A stretch of 64,000 bases of DNA from Candidatus Rifleibacteriota bacterium (GTDB lineage Bacteria; Muiribacteriota; Ozemobacteria; Ozemobacterales; Ozemobacteraceae), in NCBI GenBank assembly GCA_024710355.1, contig JANJUX010000003.1, positions 1-64,000 of the forward strand, in the 5' to 3' direction. The position numbers and the translations under genes were made by a program. The notes under the pieces are model-generated. The model made no database searches, had not been told where the DNA came from, and worked only from the letters and a program-made list of their open reading frames with translations. Of this stretch, positions 1 to 8,535 are shown in pieces (the first letter of the stretch is position 1; each line of letters starts with the position of its first letter).

Positions 1-175
1 GTCTGCGGCAATAGTCAGGGCCTGTGAACCTGCGTTTCGCCAGAAAGCCGCAGCAGTTATCAATCCTTATGGTGGTGAAGACTCGGCCGACCGTATTGCC
101 GGTATTATTGCCAGCTTTGATCTCGCCTCGATCCGCCGCGAAAAAACCTTCTTCGATCTCACCCAGCCCCTCTAG
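1..175 (+). CDS. UDP-N-acetylglucosamine 2-epimerase-like protein, C-terminal fragment
   Basis: The reading frame enters the window from the left at base 2 and stops at TAG 173-175, leaving about 57 residues. The segment NPYGGEDSADRIAGII matches the C-terminal NPYGxGxASxRI motif of hydrolysing or non-hydrolysing UDP-GlcNAc 2-epimerases (WecB/NeuC family), which make precursors for surface polysaccharide. The start and the catalytic core lie outside the window. The gene converges on the rpmA operon. The identification rests on one short motif, so another glycosyltransferase-B-fold enzyme is possible. Confidence 0.55.
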   Translation, partial: SAAIVRACEPAFRQKAAAVINPYGGEDSADRIAGIIASFDLASIRREKTFFDLTQPL

Positions 176-292
176 TCCACTGTCACATTTGAATTCAGTG
201 ATTTACCAATCATTCCCCGTCATTCAGGGCGCCAGCGCGGCTTCCAGAAATTATACAACAGCTCATTATTTCTGTGACCAGGCGCAGAGAGA

Positions 293-358
293 AGACGGGA
301 TTACTTTTTCGTAAGCTTGTGAGCGAAAGCGAATCGCTGGAGAAAAAGTAACCCGTCT
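293..358. repeat. Long imperfect palindrome
   Basis: AGACGGGATTACTTTTTC at 293-310 pairs with the complementary arm at 342-358 over 17 bp with one bulged base. The roughly 31-base loop contains a smaller AGCGA/TCGCT hairpin. A second, weaker inverted repeat follows at 369-375 and 435-442 (GCTGCCG/CGGCAGC). This could be a strong terminator for the gene ending at 175 or a REP/MITE-type element. No second copy was seen in the window. Confidence 0.5.
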
Positions 359-452
359 GATAGGCTGCGCTGCCGAACCGGTAAGAAGTATTCAATACGC
401 TTTTGTATAAGTAAGCGAAGTGTCTTTAATTATTCCGGCAGCAAAAAACGGT

Positions 453-484
453 AAAACAAAAAAGCCGCCCTTTGCAGGCGGCTT
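453..484 (-). terminator. Rho-independent terminator of rplU-prp-rpmA
   Basis: On the minus strand the arms AAGCCGCC (484-477) and GGCGGCTT (469-462) form an 8-bp GC-rich stem with a 7-base loop. A U-rich tract (complement of 453-463) follows. It lies 18 bases past the rpmA stop codon. Confidence 0.85.
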
Positions 485-501
485 CTTCATACTGAGTTAA
501 A

Positions 502-771
502 TCAGTTTACGGCTTCTTTGGTTTCGGGAACAACGCTGACGCAATGTTTGCCCTTGAACCATTCAAATTTCACGCGACCTTCGGTGAGAGCGAAAAGAGT
601 GTCATCTTTGCCTTTGCCGACGTTGTGGCCTGGGTGAATCGGAGTGCCGCGCTGTCTGATAAGAATATTGCCGGCTTTTACGAGTTCGCCTGCATATTTC
701 TTGGTGCCTAAACGTTGCGCATTACTGTCTCTACCGTTGGTGGTTGAGCCCTGTCCCTTCTTATGAGCCAT
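502..771 (-). CDS. rpmA: 50S ribosomal protein bL27
   Basis: The 89-residue product begins [16 protein letters not shown] and contains the [21 protein letters not shown] core of bL27, whose N-terminus reaches the peptidyl transferase centre. Length is typical. The ATG follows a strong Shine-Dalgarno (AGGGGGA, about 6 bases away), and an in-frame TAA sits five codons upstream. No cleavable N-terminal extension can therefore be encoded, although the Prp protease gene lies directly upstream. It is the last gene of the rplU-prp-rpmA operon. Confidence 0.97.
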   Translation of the reverse strand: MAHKKGQGSTTNGRDSNAQRLGTKKYAGELVKAGNILIRQRGTPIHPGHNVGKGKDDTLFALTEGRVKFEWFKGKHCVSVVPETKEAVN

Positions 772-791
772 GATAAATCCCCCTTAGGTGA

Positions 792-1103
792 CTAATTCAA
801 CTTAACATGTTCCGGGTATGATTCTGCAATCTTACGGAACCCGTATTTAAATACTTTACAAATCGCCCTGAACTTTTGTGCATTCGCCTCCGGAACTCTG
901 ATCAGGAGGTTACATGAACCCACTCCGACCTCACCCTGAAGCTCTGCTTTGAGCTCTTCTTCGAGTCCTCCGATAAACGTTTGAACCAGTGCCGACACTG
1001 CCGAACAAACGATATCGAAGCCCTTCGCAGCCTGACCACTGTGCCCGACAACCCTGAGACTTACCTGATTTTCAGATGCTTCCGGGAAGTCGACAACAAT
1101 CAT
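792..1103 (-). CDS. prp: Ribosomal-processing cysteine protease Prp
   Basis: A 103-residue protein between rplU and rpmA. It carries the Prp catalytic pair: His21 in the GHSGQA motif and Cys33 in DIVCSAVSAL. In Firmicutes Prp removes an N-terminal extension from bL27 before ribosome assembly. Its ATG overlaps the rplU stop by one base (TGATG), so translation is probably coupled. Family membership is well supported by motif and position. Its substrate here is uncertain because the neighbouring bL27 lacks the extension. Confidence 0.9.
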   Translation of the reverse strand: MIVVDFPEASENQVSLRVVGHSGQAAKGFDIVCSAVSALVQTFIGGLEEELKAELQGEVGVGSCNLLIRVPEANAQKFRAICKVFKYGFRKIAESYPEHVKLN

Positions 1104-1414
1104 CAGCCTTTGATTTCTTCGATGAGAAGAGAGGTGTAATGCTGGCGATGACCGAGTTTGCGGCGATAGTTGACTTTGCTCTTGTATTTAAGAACAGTGA
1201 TCTTTTTACCGCGGGCATGGCCAACAACCTTGGCTTTAACCTGGGCACCCTTCACGTAAGGGGCACCGATCTGAACGGTTTCGCCGTTCTTTACAAACAG
1301 AACCTTGTCAATTGCCATGGTTGAGTTTGCGGCCTGGTCGAGTTTTTCGCAGCGAAGCCTGCTGCCTTTTTCGACGTTGTACTGTCTTCCACCGATTTCG
1401 ATAATGGCGTACAT
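1103..1414 (-). CDS. rplU: 50S ribosomal protein bL21
   Basis: The 103-residue product starts MYAIIEIGGRQY and contains the KITVLKYKSKVNYRRKLGHRQ signature of bL21, which binds 23S rRNA. Length is standard. It heads the conserved rplU-prp-rpmA operon, and the promoter must lie in 1415-1563, which is shared with the divergent O-antigen-ligase gene. Upstream of the ATG is GACTGGGAGTAAATTAA, which supplies a GGAG ribosome-binding site. Confidence 0.97.
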   Translation of the reverse strand: MYAIIEIGGRQYNVEKGSRLRCEKLDQAANSTMAIDKVLFVKNGETVQIGAPYVKGAQVKAKVVGHARGKKITVLKYKSKVNYRRKLGHRQHYTSLLIEEIKG

Positions 1415-1563
1415 TTAATTTACTCCCAGTCTTGAGTGTAATAAGGTTTGCGAGGTTAAACCAAGTTAAAGTTAAGGGCTAGCGTTTCATGGGAAGTTAC
1501 ATCTTATCACGAAATATTTAAAATTTCCACTACGAAAACAAAAAAAATGTTATTTATTCTCCT

Positions 1564-4422
1564 ATGAACGAAACAAACGCTAAAACCATGCCTTTGACGT
1601 CAGTCGTTACACGGGCCGCCGCCTGGATATTTCTAATTTTGTGGGCAAAGCTTATCTTTTCAGAAAATCATTCACTGCTTCTGCCTGGATCAAGCCTGGA
1701 TCCGGCTGTCATGTTTATCATCATCGCCGCCGGCCTCTACGGGAAAAAATATTCCGGCTTTCTGCCCGCCTTCGCGCTCGTGTCTTATGAGGTACACTGT
1801 CAGGCTGCCGTGCGGGTCGAAAACTTTCAGATTTTCTACGTGATCTCATGGCTTTTGTGTACATATTATATCTACAAAGAACCTGACCGGGCAGCAAGTC
1901 TGGTCATTTACCATGCCGGCATCAGTTTTGATCCGGGTTCTGCCGTTACCATGGGTGTCGGTATGCAGGCCGGAATTTCAGCCGCACCGGTTACAGTAAT
2001 GTTTCTGCTGTTCTACTGTCGCGAACTGCTGCATGACCGTATCTGCTTCGCTGCCGATATCCGACACTTTCTTGCCGTCGGGGCCCTGGCATGGCTGGCC
2101 GTGAACCATTATCAGGGCATGGCCGCGGATTTCACCTCACAGTTCGTTGCCTTCGCCGCTTCGGCACTGCTTTTCTTTGCGACCTGTTCGGTCGCGGCCG
2201 AACCGCGTCAGCAACAGAGAATTGTCGATACAATCGCTTTCAGCGGTATTCTCGTAATCGGTGCCGCACTGACGAACCAGGCGCTCGAATCGGCCACTCT
2301 GGGCGAGTTCTTTTCGCGCCGCGCCTGGGCTGGTTCTTTACACCCAAATCATCTGGCAACCTGGTGTCTGGCGACTGTCTGGGTTATTATCGCCGGTATC
2401 CGCAACAACCCGGCAGTTCATTACAATCGTCGCCTGCTGCTGATTGCCGCTTACCTGCTGTATATGATTGTCAGCGGCGCAAGAATCATTCTTGCGATTG
2501 CGGCGGCCAGCATTGCTCTGCATCTTTTTGTCGGCAGGTTTTTCGCTGCGAACCCCGTCGTTAAATCCGGCGCCAAGCCAGAGGCTTCAGCGAAAAATAC
2601 TCGCAGCATGATGCTTCCAGCTGTTCTGGCGGCAGTGGTGCTTGGCGCTGTTATTCTCAGGCTGGGCTACAAGTTTGATTACTCTGAATTTGCCCGTAAC
2701 GAGCGCCTGGTAGTCTGGAAAACCGCTGTGAGCCTGATCAGCCAGGCCCCGTTTACAGGCCACGGCGTATTGCAGTTCGCTCTGCTGCCACAACGCACCA
2801 GCCCTGAAACGGCTCTCTGGGTCTATGACTGGAACTATCCCCATACCCACCAGGGCTTGCTTGAAATGCTTCTCTGGGGGGGCATACCGCTTCTGCTTCT
2901 TTCGCTTGTCTGCTGGTTGAAAGCCTTTAATGGCTGGCGGACTGCCGGCATGCTGGTTGGTTTCGCTGCGGTTTCGGCAACCCTGCTGGCTGATTTTACC
3001 TGGCGCACGCCGGCGATGATGGTTCTGGGGTTCTTTTACCTTCTTTACCCGCGCCCGGAAATTGCAGAACAACCCAAAATAGGCAATAACATCAAGAGGC
3101 TTCTCGCAGTCGGTTGTCTGGCAGTAATAATCTGGCTGGTGCAGATGCATGTCGGCTTTATATACTTCAACCGGGCCCTCAGAAGTCTCTCTGGTGGTTC
3201 TGACAGCTGGAAATCAGAGATTACTGAGGCTGCCTGGTGTCTGCCTTTTTCGGTCGACGCCCGCATGCAGGAACTTTTGTGGACCCTTTCAAGAGAAGGA
3301 ACCGGTGATGCTTTTGTCCGTTCGCTGTCAGAGTTGCGTCGAAAGTTTCCTGCTTTCTGGCCGCCGGTGTTTGTTGAAGCCCGTCGTTGCGAGCTTGCCG
3401 GCGATCTGCATACGGCCCTTGCTCTCTATGAAAGCACACTTGCGTTTGAAAATGTCGATCTGACCGGAATCAGAAATGCCCGCGCTGCTCTGGTTGCAGA
3501 CCGCCTGCAGGATTCGCGTTTTACCGGCTTTTTTGAAGAAGCCATGGCCAGGGGAGAGTGGGGGGCCGCCATGCTTCTCAATCACCCGGACCGTGCCGCC
3601 AGATACCGGCAGCTGGCACTGGACACTCTGGTGAATCAGACGCCGGGAAACTTCTGGGAAGCCTTGAAGCTGGCAAAAATATTCCAGAATCTGGCCAGGA
3701 ACAGTGTTCTTGCCGATGTTGAGCTGGTTCAGAAATTACAGGGAAACAGCCTGCCTGACTGGTTGCTGGACGATGTTTTTGCAAGTCTTGCCAGAGCACA
3801 GGCCGAACGCATCGCCGAAAAATATACCGAAGCCGATCTGTCGCATACAGGCCGTCTGAAGCCAAGGCTGCTTTCTGTTTCCGACCGCAGCGAAATTGAT
3901 CTGCTTACGGAAAACCTGCGTCAGAGAGGCCCGGCCAGCCTGCGCACGCTCGCCTGGATCAGACTGGAACAGGCTGACCCGGGGGCATTCATTGCCGCCT
4001 ACGACCAGATGCTGAAGTCATATAACTTTCGTGGCAAAAATTACGAAGATCTGGCCGGTCAGTATCTGTTCGCCAGATTTGCAGCAGCTACCGGCGAGTA
4101 TCAGCAGGCAGTCGGCATGCTCGACAAGCTTTCCGCCTTCGACGCTGGCAGCCCAATCATCAGCCGTCTTCAGGCAGAATGCCATGCCGCCATGGGTCTG
4201 CCCGATGCGGCGAAGGGTTATGTAAACCTCGCGCGCCAACAGGCACAGTTTGCCAGGCTCGACCCGTTTTTCCGCGAAGAACCACGTAATCTGCTCTGGC
4301 CTCAGGGTGATCAGTGGATATTTCTTTTCGAGAGACTCTTCAGACGCCACGACCCCGAAGCCCGGCGCTACGAAGCCGATCACTGGCAGAAATTTCTGGC
4401 CAGCCTCGAAGCCCCGGAATAA
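1564..4422 (+). CDS. O-antigen ligase/Wzy-type polytopic membrane protein with soluble repeat tail
   Basis: A 952-residue protein whose first ~535 residues are almost continuous membrane segments. They include an HPNHLATW motif near residue 260, an HGVLQF loop near 400 and HTHQGLLEMLLWGG near 430. These are hallmarks of the Wzy_C O-antigen ligase/polymerase family, which moves lipid-linked glycans in the periplasm. Residues ~550-952 are soluble, helical and TPR-like, an arrangement seen in large Wzy_C proteins. Whether it ligates O-antigen, polymerises glycan or glycosylates protein cannot be told. No good Shine-Dalgarno precedes the ATG, and Met9 is an alternative start. Confidence 0.75.
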   Translation: MNETNAKTMPLTSVVTRAAAWIFLILWAKLIFSENHSLLLPGSSLDPAVMFIIIAAGLYGKKYSGFLPAFALVSYEVHCQAAVRVENFQIFYVISWLLCTYYIYKEPDRAASLVIYHAGISFDPGSAVTMGVGMQAGISAAPVTVMFLLFYCRELLHDRICFAADIRHFLAVGALAWLAVNHYQGMAADFTSQFVAFAASALLFFATCSVAAEPRQQQRIVDTIAFSGILVIGAALTNQALESATLGEFFSRRAWAGSLHPNHLATWCLATVWVIIAGIRNNPAVHYNRRLLLIAAYLLYMIVSGARIILAIAAASIALHLFVGRFFAANPVVKSGAKPEASAKNTRSMMLPAVLAAVVLGAVILRLGYKFDYSEFARNERLVVWKTAVSLISQAPFTGHGVLQFALLPQRTSPETALWVYDWNYPHTHQGLLEMLLWGGIPLLLLSLVCWLKAFNGWRTAGMLVGFAAVSATLLADFTWRTPAMMVLGFFYLLYPRPEIAEQPKIGNNIKRLLAVGCLAVIIWLVQMHVGFIYFNRALRSLSGGSDSWKSEITEAAWCLPFSVDARMQELLWTLSREGTGDAFVRSLSELRRKFPAFWPPVFVEARRCELAGDLHTALALYESTLAFENVDLTGIRNARAALVADRLQDSRFTGFFEEAMARGEWGAAMLLNHPDRAARYRQLALDTLVNQTPGNFWEALKLAKIFQNLARNSVLADVELVQKLQGNSLPDWLLDDVFASLARAQAERIAEKYTEADLSHTGRLKPRLLSVSDRSEIDLLTENLRQRGPASLRTLAWIRLEQADPGAFIAAYDQMLKSYNFRGKNYEDLAGQYLFARFAAATGEYQQAVGMLDKLSAFDAGSPIISRLQAECHAAMGLPDAAKGYVNLARQQAQFARLDPFFREEPRNLLWPQGDQWIFLFERLFRRHDPEARRYEADHWQKFLASLEAPE

Positions 4423-4448
4423 CCGCCTGTCCTGCCCTCTTCTAAACG

Positions 4449-4490
4449 AATTCCCGCGCTTTTGCCCTTCAGGGCACAAGCGCGGGAATT
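4449..4490. terminator. Bidirectional terminator-like hairpin
   Basis: A 19-bp near-perfect stem (4449-4467 with 4472-4490) closes on the tetraloop TTCA. It lies between the convergent O-antigen-ligase-like gene and asnS. The T-tract on the plus side is short (GATTTT). Confidence 0.8.
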
Positions 4491-4519
4491 GATTTTAAAC
4501 GCTGGCAGCGAAGAATTGG

Positions 4520-5971
4520 TTAGAATTCGGCTGTTTTCGGGGTGCGGGGGAAGGGGGAAACGTCTCTGACGTTGCCCATACCGGTAACGAACATCAGCAG
4601 GCGTTCAAAGCCCAGACCGAAACCGCTGTGAACGACTGAACCGAATTTGCGGATATCGAGATACCACCAGATGCTTTCCTGTGGGATTTTGAATTCTTCG
4701 GCACGCTGTTTGAGCTGTTCATAGCGTTCTTCGCGCTGCGAACCACCGATGATTTCGCCGACGCCGGGCACCAGGATATCCATGGCGGCGACAGTCTTGC
4801 CGTCAGTGTTGGCGCGCATGTAGAAGGCCTTGCATTCTTTCGGGTAGTCGGTAACGATAACCGGCTTCTTGAAGTGCTTTTCGACGAGGTAGCGTTCATG
4901 TTCAGACTGCAGATCGATACCCCAGCGCTCTACCGGATACTGGAATTTCTTCTTCTTGTTCATCGGGCAGTTCATCAGGATTTCAATCGCCTGGGTATAG
5001 GTGACGCGCTCAAAGCTGTTCTTGCGGACAAATTCGAGCTTTTCGATGAGCGACATTTCGTCGCGTTCTGCCTGCGGTTTCAGTTTTTCTTCTTCAGCAT
5101 AGCGCTTGCTCAGGAATTCCATGTCATCAACACAGTTTTCGAGGGCGTAGCCGATCAGGTACTTAAGAAATTCTTCGGCGAGGTCCATGTTGTCTTTGAT
5201 GTCGGCAAAGGCGACTTCTGGTTCGATCATCCAGAATTCGGCCAGATGGCGTGAAGTGTTCGAATTTTCGGCGCGGAAAGTCGGCCCGAAGGTATAAACC
5301 TTACTCAGCGCGGTGGCTGCCAGTTCAGCTTCGAGCTGCCCGGAAACCGTAAGGTTGGTGGCCTTGCCGAAGAAGTCCTTGCTGAAGTCAACGTGTCCGT
5401 CGTCGGTCAGCGGCGGGTTCTGATCGGGCAGGGTGGTGACTCGGAACATTTCGCCGGCGCCTTCACAGTCTGAGCCGGTGATAATCGGCGTGTGAATGTT
5501 GAAGAAGCCGCGGTCGTTGAAAAATTTATGAATGGCAAAAGTCAGGGCGTGCCTGACTCTGAGGATGGCGCCGAAAACGTTGGTTCTGAAGCGCAGGTGG
5601 CCGATTTCTCTGAGAAATTCGAGAGAGTGTTTTTTCGGCTGCAGCGGGTATTCTTCCGGGTCGGCAATGCCGATGACGGTGATTTTTTCGCAGAGCAGTT
5701 CGACGGCCTGGCCGCTGCCCTGAGAGGCGACGAGCTTGCCGGAAGCGCTTATCGAGGCGCCGGTAGTGACCAGTGCCATGACCTCTTCGGTAACGCCTTC
5801 ATAGCCTTTTTCCGTGTCAACGACCAGTTGCAGGTTGCGAATGGTTGAGCCGTCATTCAGTGCGACGAAAGATACATTTTTGCTCGATCTTTTGGTGCGG
5901 ACCCAGCCGTTGACCGAAACAACTTCGTCTGAAGGCGTCATGGTGAGAATTTTGCTGATAGACAGACTCAT
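4520..5971 (-). CDS. asnS: Asparaginyl-tRNA synthetase
   Basis: A 483-residue class IIb synthetase that charges tRNA-Asn. An N-terminal OB-fold anticodon-binding domain occupies roughly residues 15-105. Class II motif 2 is [19 protein letters not shown] near 230. Motif 3 is [15 protein letters not shown] near 450, and the AsnRS-type C-terminus [17 protein letters not shown] ends the protein. The length is slightly above the usual ~465. It is a single-gene unit bounded by hairpins at 4449-4490 and 6058-6096. Confidence 0.96.
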   Translation of the reverse strand: MSLSISKILTMTPSDEVVSVNGWVRTKRSSKNVSFVALNDGSTIRNLQLVVDTEKGYEGVTEEVMALVTTGASISASGKLVASQGSGQAVELLCEKITVIGIADPEEYPLQPKKHSLEFLREIGHLRFRTNVFGAILRVRHALTFAIHKFFNDRGFFNIHTPIITGSDCEGAGEMFRVTTLPDQNPPLTDDGHVDFSKDFFGKATNLTVSGQLEAELAATALSKVYTFGPTFRAENSNTSRHLAEFWMIEPEVAFADIKDNMDLAEEFLKYLIGYALENCVDDMEFLSKRYAEEEKLKPQAERDEMSLIEKLEFVRKNSFERVTYTQAIEILMNCPMNKKKKFQYPVERWGIDLQSEHERYLVEKHFKKPVIVTDYPKECKAFYMRANTDGKTVAAMDILVPGVGEIIGGSQREERYEQLKQRAEEFKIPQESIWWYLDIRKFGSVVHSGFGLGFERLLMFVTGMGNVRDVSPFPRTPKTAEF

Positions 5972-6057
5972 TTAAACAGACCTCAACTATGATTAGGTGG
6001 CTCAACATCTTCTTGAGCAGCGGGGCGATTATACTGCAGCGCCCCGGTACAGTCAAT

Positions 6058-6096
6058 AACCCTGCAGATTTCAAAAGTTCACAAATCTGCAGGGTT
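6058..6096 (-). terminator. Hairpin downstream of glnN
   Basis: A perfect 14-bp inverted repeat, AACCCTGCAGATTT (6058-6071) with AAATCTGCAGGGTT (6083-6096), lies 23 bases past the glnN stop. No clear U-tract follows on the minus strand, so termination is inferred from position and stem strength. Confidence 0.65.
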
Positions 6097-6118
6097 ACCT
6101 TTATTCAGAAAATCAGTG

Positions 6119-8221
6119 TCAGAGAACGGTCAGGAGGTCCTGATATTTGGCCATGGGCCAGAGTTCTTCGGCGACGAACTCCTCGGCTGAATCGACGGCC
6201 TCGCGCAGGTCCAGCAGGGCTTTTTCACATTCGTTGCCCAGATATTCGGCTTTAGCGTGAGCGCTTTTTCTGGCTTCGGCCTTTTCGAGAGCTTTTGCCA
6301 GGCTTTCGGTCTTGTCTCTGACCAGGCTGAAAAGCTTGTCAAAGCGTTTAACTTCTTCGAGAATATCTTTGGCCGGCAGGCCGGCGGCTTTGACAGAGCT
6401 GACCGCATTGGCTGAAAGGGTCAGCTGTTTTGTCAGAGTCGGCAGTATCTGGGTTCTTGCCACATTGATCGCGGTCTTGAATTCGATTTCTTTGGTTTTG
6501 ATGTAGTTTTCAAATTTGATTTCGACCCTGGCTTTCACTTCCCGGCCGCTGAGAACGTGGGTTTTTTCCATCAGCTCAATGGCTTCTTTTTCTTCAAAAG
6601 CGGGCAGGGCAGCGGGGGTGTTGCGGGCATTCGGCAGGCCAAGCTTCTCGGCTTCGCGATGCCACTCACTTCCGTAGCCATTTCCCTCGAAACGGATGCG
6701 GCGGGTTTCTTTAAAAACGTCTTTCAGAACGAGCAGGGCGCTTTCACGGATATCTTTGCCCTTGTGGGCGGCGAGCCGGCGCTCGATGGTGTAGTAGCCG
6801 TAAGTTGCCAGCTGATTGAGCAGAGTGACCGCTTCAGACGGGTTCTGCGACGAACCGACGGCACGGAATTCGAATTTGTTACCGGTAAAGGCAATCGGTG
6901 AAGTGCGGTTGCGGTCTGAATAATCGCGGGAAATGCGCGGCAGGTTTCTGACGCCCATGTTAATGTTGGCCATTGCCTGTTCAGTCGGCTTGCCCATGTT
7001 CTCGATTTCGTTAACGAGCTTGGTAAGATATTCGCCAAGGTAAATCGACATGATAGCCGGTGGCGCTTCATTGGCGCCGAGGCGATGGTCGTTGCCGGCA
7101 TCGGCGACGCAGGCGCGCAGCAGGCCGCCGAATTTGTCGACCCCGAGCATAACGGCGCCGAGTGTGAGCAGAAAATTGATGTTTTTCAGCGGTGAGGCCG
7201 AGGGTTCAAGATAGTTGGCGCCGGTGTTGTCGCCGATAGACCAGTTGACGTGCTTGCCGGAGCCGTTGACGCCGGCGAAGGGTTTTTCGTGCAGCAGCAC
7301 GACCAGGCCGTGGCGGTTGCCGACATGTTTCATGACATTCATGGTCTGCAGGTTGTGGTCGATGGCCAGATTTGCTTCTTCGAACAGGGGTGCGAGTTCG
7401 AACTGATTCGGCGATACCTCGTTGTGGCGGGTTTTAGCCGGAATACCGCGGCGATAGAGCTCGCGGTCGAGGTCTTCCATGAAGGCGATCATCTTTTCTT
7501 GAATGGCGCCGAAGTAGTGGTCTTCCATCTGCTGGCCTTTGGCCGGCGGGGCGCCAAACAGGGTTCTGCCGCAGGTTTTCAGGTCTTGGCGGGTTTCGTA
7601 GAGCTTTTTCGAAACGACAAAGTATTCCTGTTCCGGGCCGCAGTTAACGATGATTTTTTTGGCGAGGCGGTTGCCGAGAAGCCTCTGCAGGCTGATTCCG
7701 GCGTCGTTGAGCGAACGCATCGATCTGAGAAACGGGGTTTTCATGTCGAGAACGTCGCCGGTCCAGGAAAGGAAAACAGATGGAATAACCAGGGTTCTGG
7801 TTTTGCCCGTATCCATAAGGAAGGCTGGGGAAGTGGGATCCCAGGCGGTGTAACCGCGGGCTTCGAAGGTCGAACGCATGCCGCCGGAAGGGAAGGAGGA
7901 TGCGTCGGGCTCGCTCTGAATCAGCTGTTTGGCTGAGAATCTTTCGAGCATTTCGCCGTTGTCGGAGTAGGTGAGGAAGGCATCGTGTTTTTCGGCGGTG
8001 CCGCCGCGCTGTGGCTGGAACCAGTGGGTGAAGTGGGTGGCGCCTTTGCTGATAGCCCATTCTTTCATGGCGTGGGCGACATCTTCGGCGATCGACTGGT
8101 CGAGCGGGCTGCCGCTCTGGATTGTGGCAATAAGTTTTTCATAGGCATTATTGCTGAGTTTTTCGCGCATTACCGCTTTATTGAAAGTCAGTTCACCGAA
8201 AATATTGAGGACCTGTGACAT
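6119..8221 (-). CDS. glnN: Glutamine synthetase type III
   Basis: A 700-residue enzyme of the GSIII class, which makes glutamine from glutamate, ammonia and ATP. It is far longer than GSI (~450-470). GSIII features include FPSGGMRSTFEARGYTAWD, CGPEQEYFVV, RHNEVSPNQFELAP, VNGSGKHVNWSIG and RLGANEAPPAIMS. The open frame reaches 8305, but the start is set at 8221. There an ATG (MSQVLNIFGEL) follows GGAGG by five bases. The gene stands alone, with no PII or amt gene beside it. Confidence 0.95.
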   Translation of the reverse strand: MSQVLNIFGELTFNKAVMREKLSNNAYEKLIATIQSGSPLDQSIAEDVAHAMKEWAISKGATHFTHWFQPQRGGTAEKHDAFLTYSDNGEMLERFSAKQLIQSEPDASSFPSGGMRSTFEARGYTAWDPTSPAFLMDTGKTRTLVIPSVFLSWTGDVLDMKTPFLRSMRSLNDAGISLQRLLGNRLAKKIIVNCGPEQEYFVVSKKLYETRQDLKTCGRTLFGAPPAKGQQMEDHYFGAIQEKMIAFMEDLDRELYRRGIPAKTRHNEVSPNQFELAPLFEEANLAIDHNLQTMNVMKHVGNRHGLVVLLHEKPFAGVNGSGKHVNWSIGDNTGANYLEPSASPLKNINFLLTLGAVMLGVDKFGGLLRACVADAGNDHRLGANEAPPAIMSIYLGEYLTKLVNEIENMGKPTEQAMANINMGVRNLPRISRDYSDRNRTSPIAFTGNKFEFRAVGSSQNPSEAVTLLNQLATYGYYTIERRLAAHKGKDIRESALLVLKDVFKETRRIRFEGNGYGSEWHREAEKLGLPNARNTPAALPAFEEKEAIELMEKTHVLSGREVKARVEIKFENYIKTKEIEFKTAINVARTQILPTLTKQLTLSANAVSSVKAAGLPAKDILEEVKRFDKLFSLVRDKTESLAKALEKAEARKSAHAKAEYLGNECEKALLDLREAVDSAEEFVAEELWPMAKYQDLLTVL

Positions 8222-8343
8222 CGAAGCCTCCGTTACAACTGGGTTAACATCATGAACTGATGTATCTGGTAGATGAATCATACTGACCGAAAAAACAAGC
8301 GTCAAGGTTGATTCGACATTTTTGCTAAAAAAAATGAAATAAA

Positions 8344-8379
8344 ACTTCTCAATTTTTAAATTTTGAAAAATCGAGAAGT
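8344..8379 (-). terminator. Terminator between the creatininase-like gene and glnN
   Basis: On the minus strand ACTTCTC (8379-8373) pairs with GAGAAGT (8350-8344). An inner A/T stem extends it, and a long T-rich tract (complement of 8331-8343) follows. It would stop transcripts from the creatininase-like gene before glnN. Confidence 0.75.
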
Positions 8380-8389
8380 AACAAAAAGG

Positions 8390-8529
8390 GGTTTACATAA
8401 CTCTGTGCGTAAGTTTCGGCAGTATTGCGCGAGGTTTACATAACTCTGCGTGTAGGTTTCAGGCCTGGTGCCCGGTTTACATACTCTGTCTGAGTTTTTA
8501 TTAGAAGGGGATGCCTGAAGTTTACATAA
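8390..8529 (+). repeat. Four degenerate tandem units beginning GGTTTACATAA
   Basis: Units begin at 8390, 8433, 8474 and 8519. They share GGTTTACATAACTCTG-like heads and diverge afterwards, with a spacing of 43, 41 and 45 bases. The fourth runs up to the 3' end of the creatininase-like gene. Further copies of the head lie at 9535-9545 (reverse), 10559 and 10739. Confidence 0.7.
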
Positions 8530-8535
8530 CCTGCG

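Larger units (their letters stand above)
176..501. other. Convergent intergenic region with nested palindromes
   Basis: No convincing gene lies in this stretch. It holds two imperfect long inverted repeats (293-358 and 369-442) and the rpmA terminator (453-484). It separates the epimerase-like gene on the plus strand from rpmA on the minus strand. Confidence 0.6.
8222..8535. other. Intergenic region with terminator and tandem GGTTTACATAA units
   Basis: This stretch between the creatininase-like gene and glnN holds no gene. It contains the glnN ribosome-binding site, a terminator hairpin (8344-8379) and four copies of a GGTTTACATAA-led unit spaced 41-45 bases apart. Confidence 0.7.
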
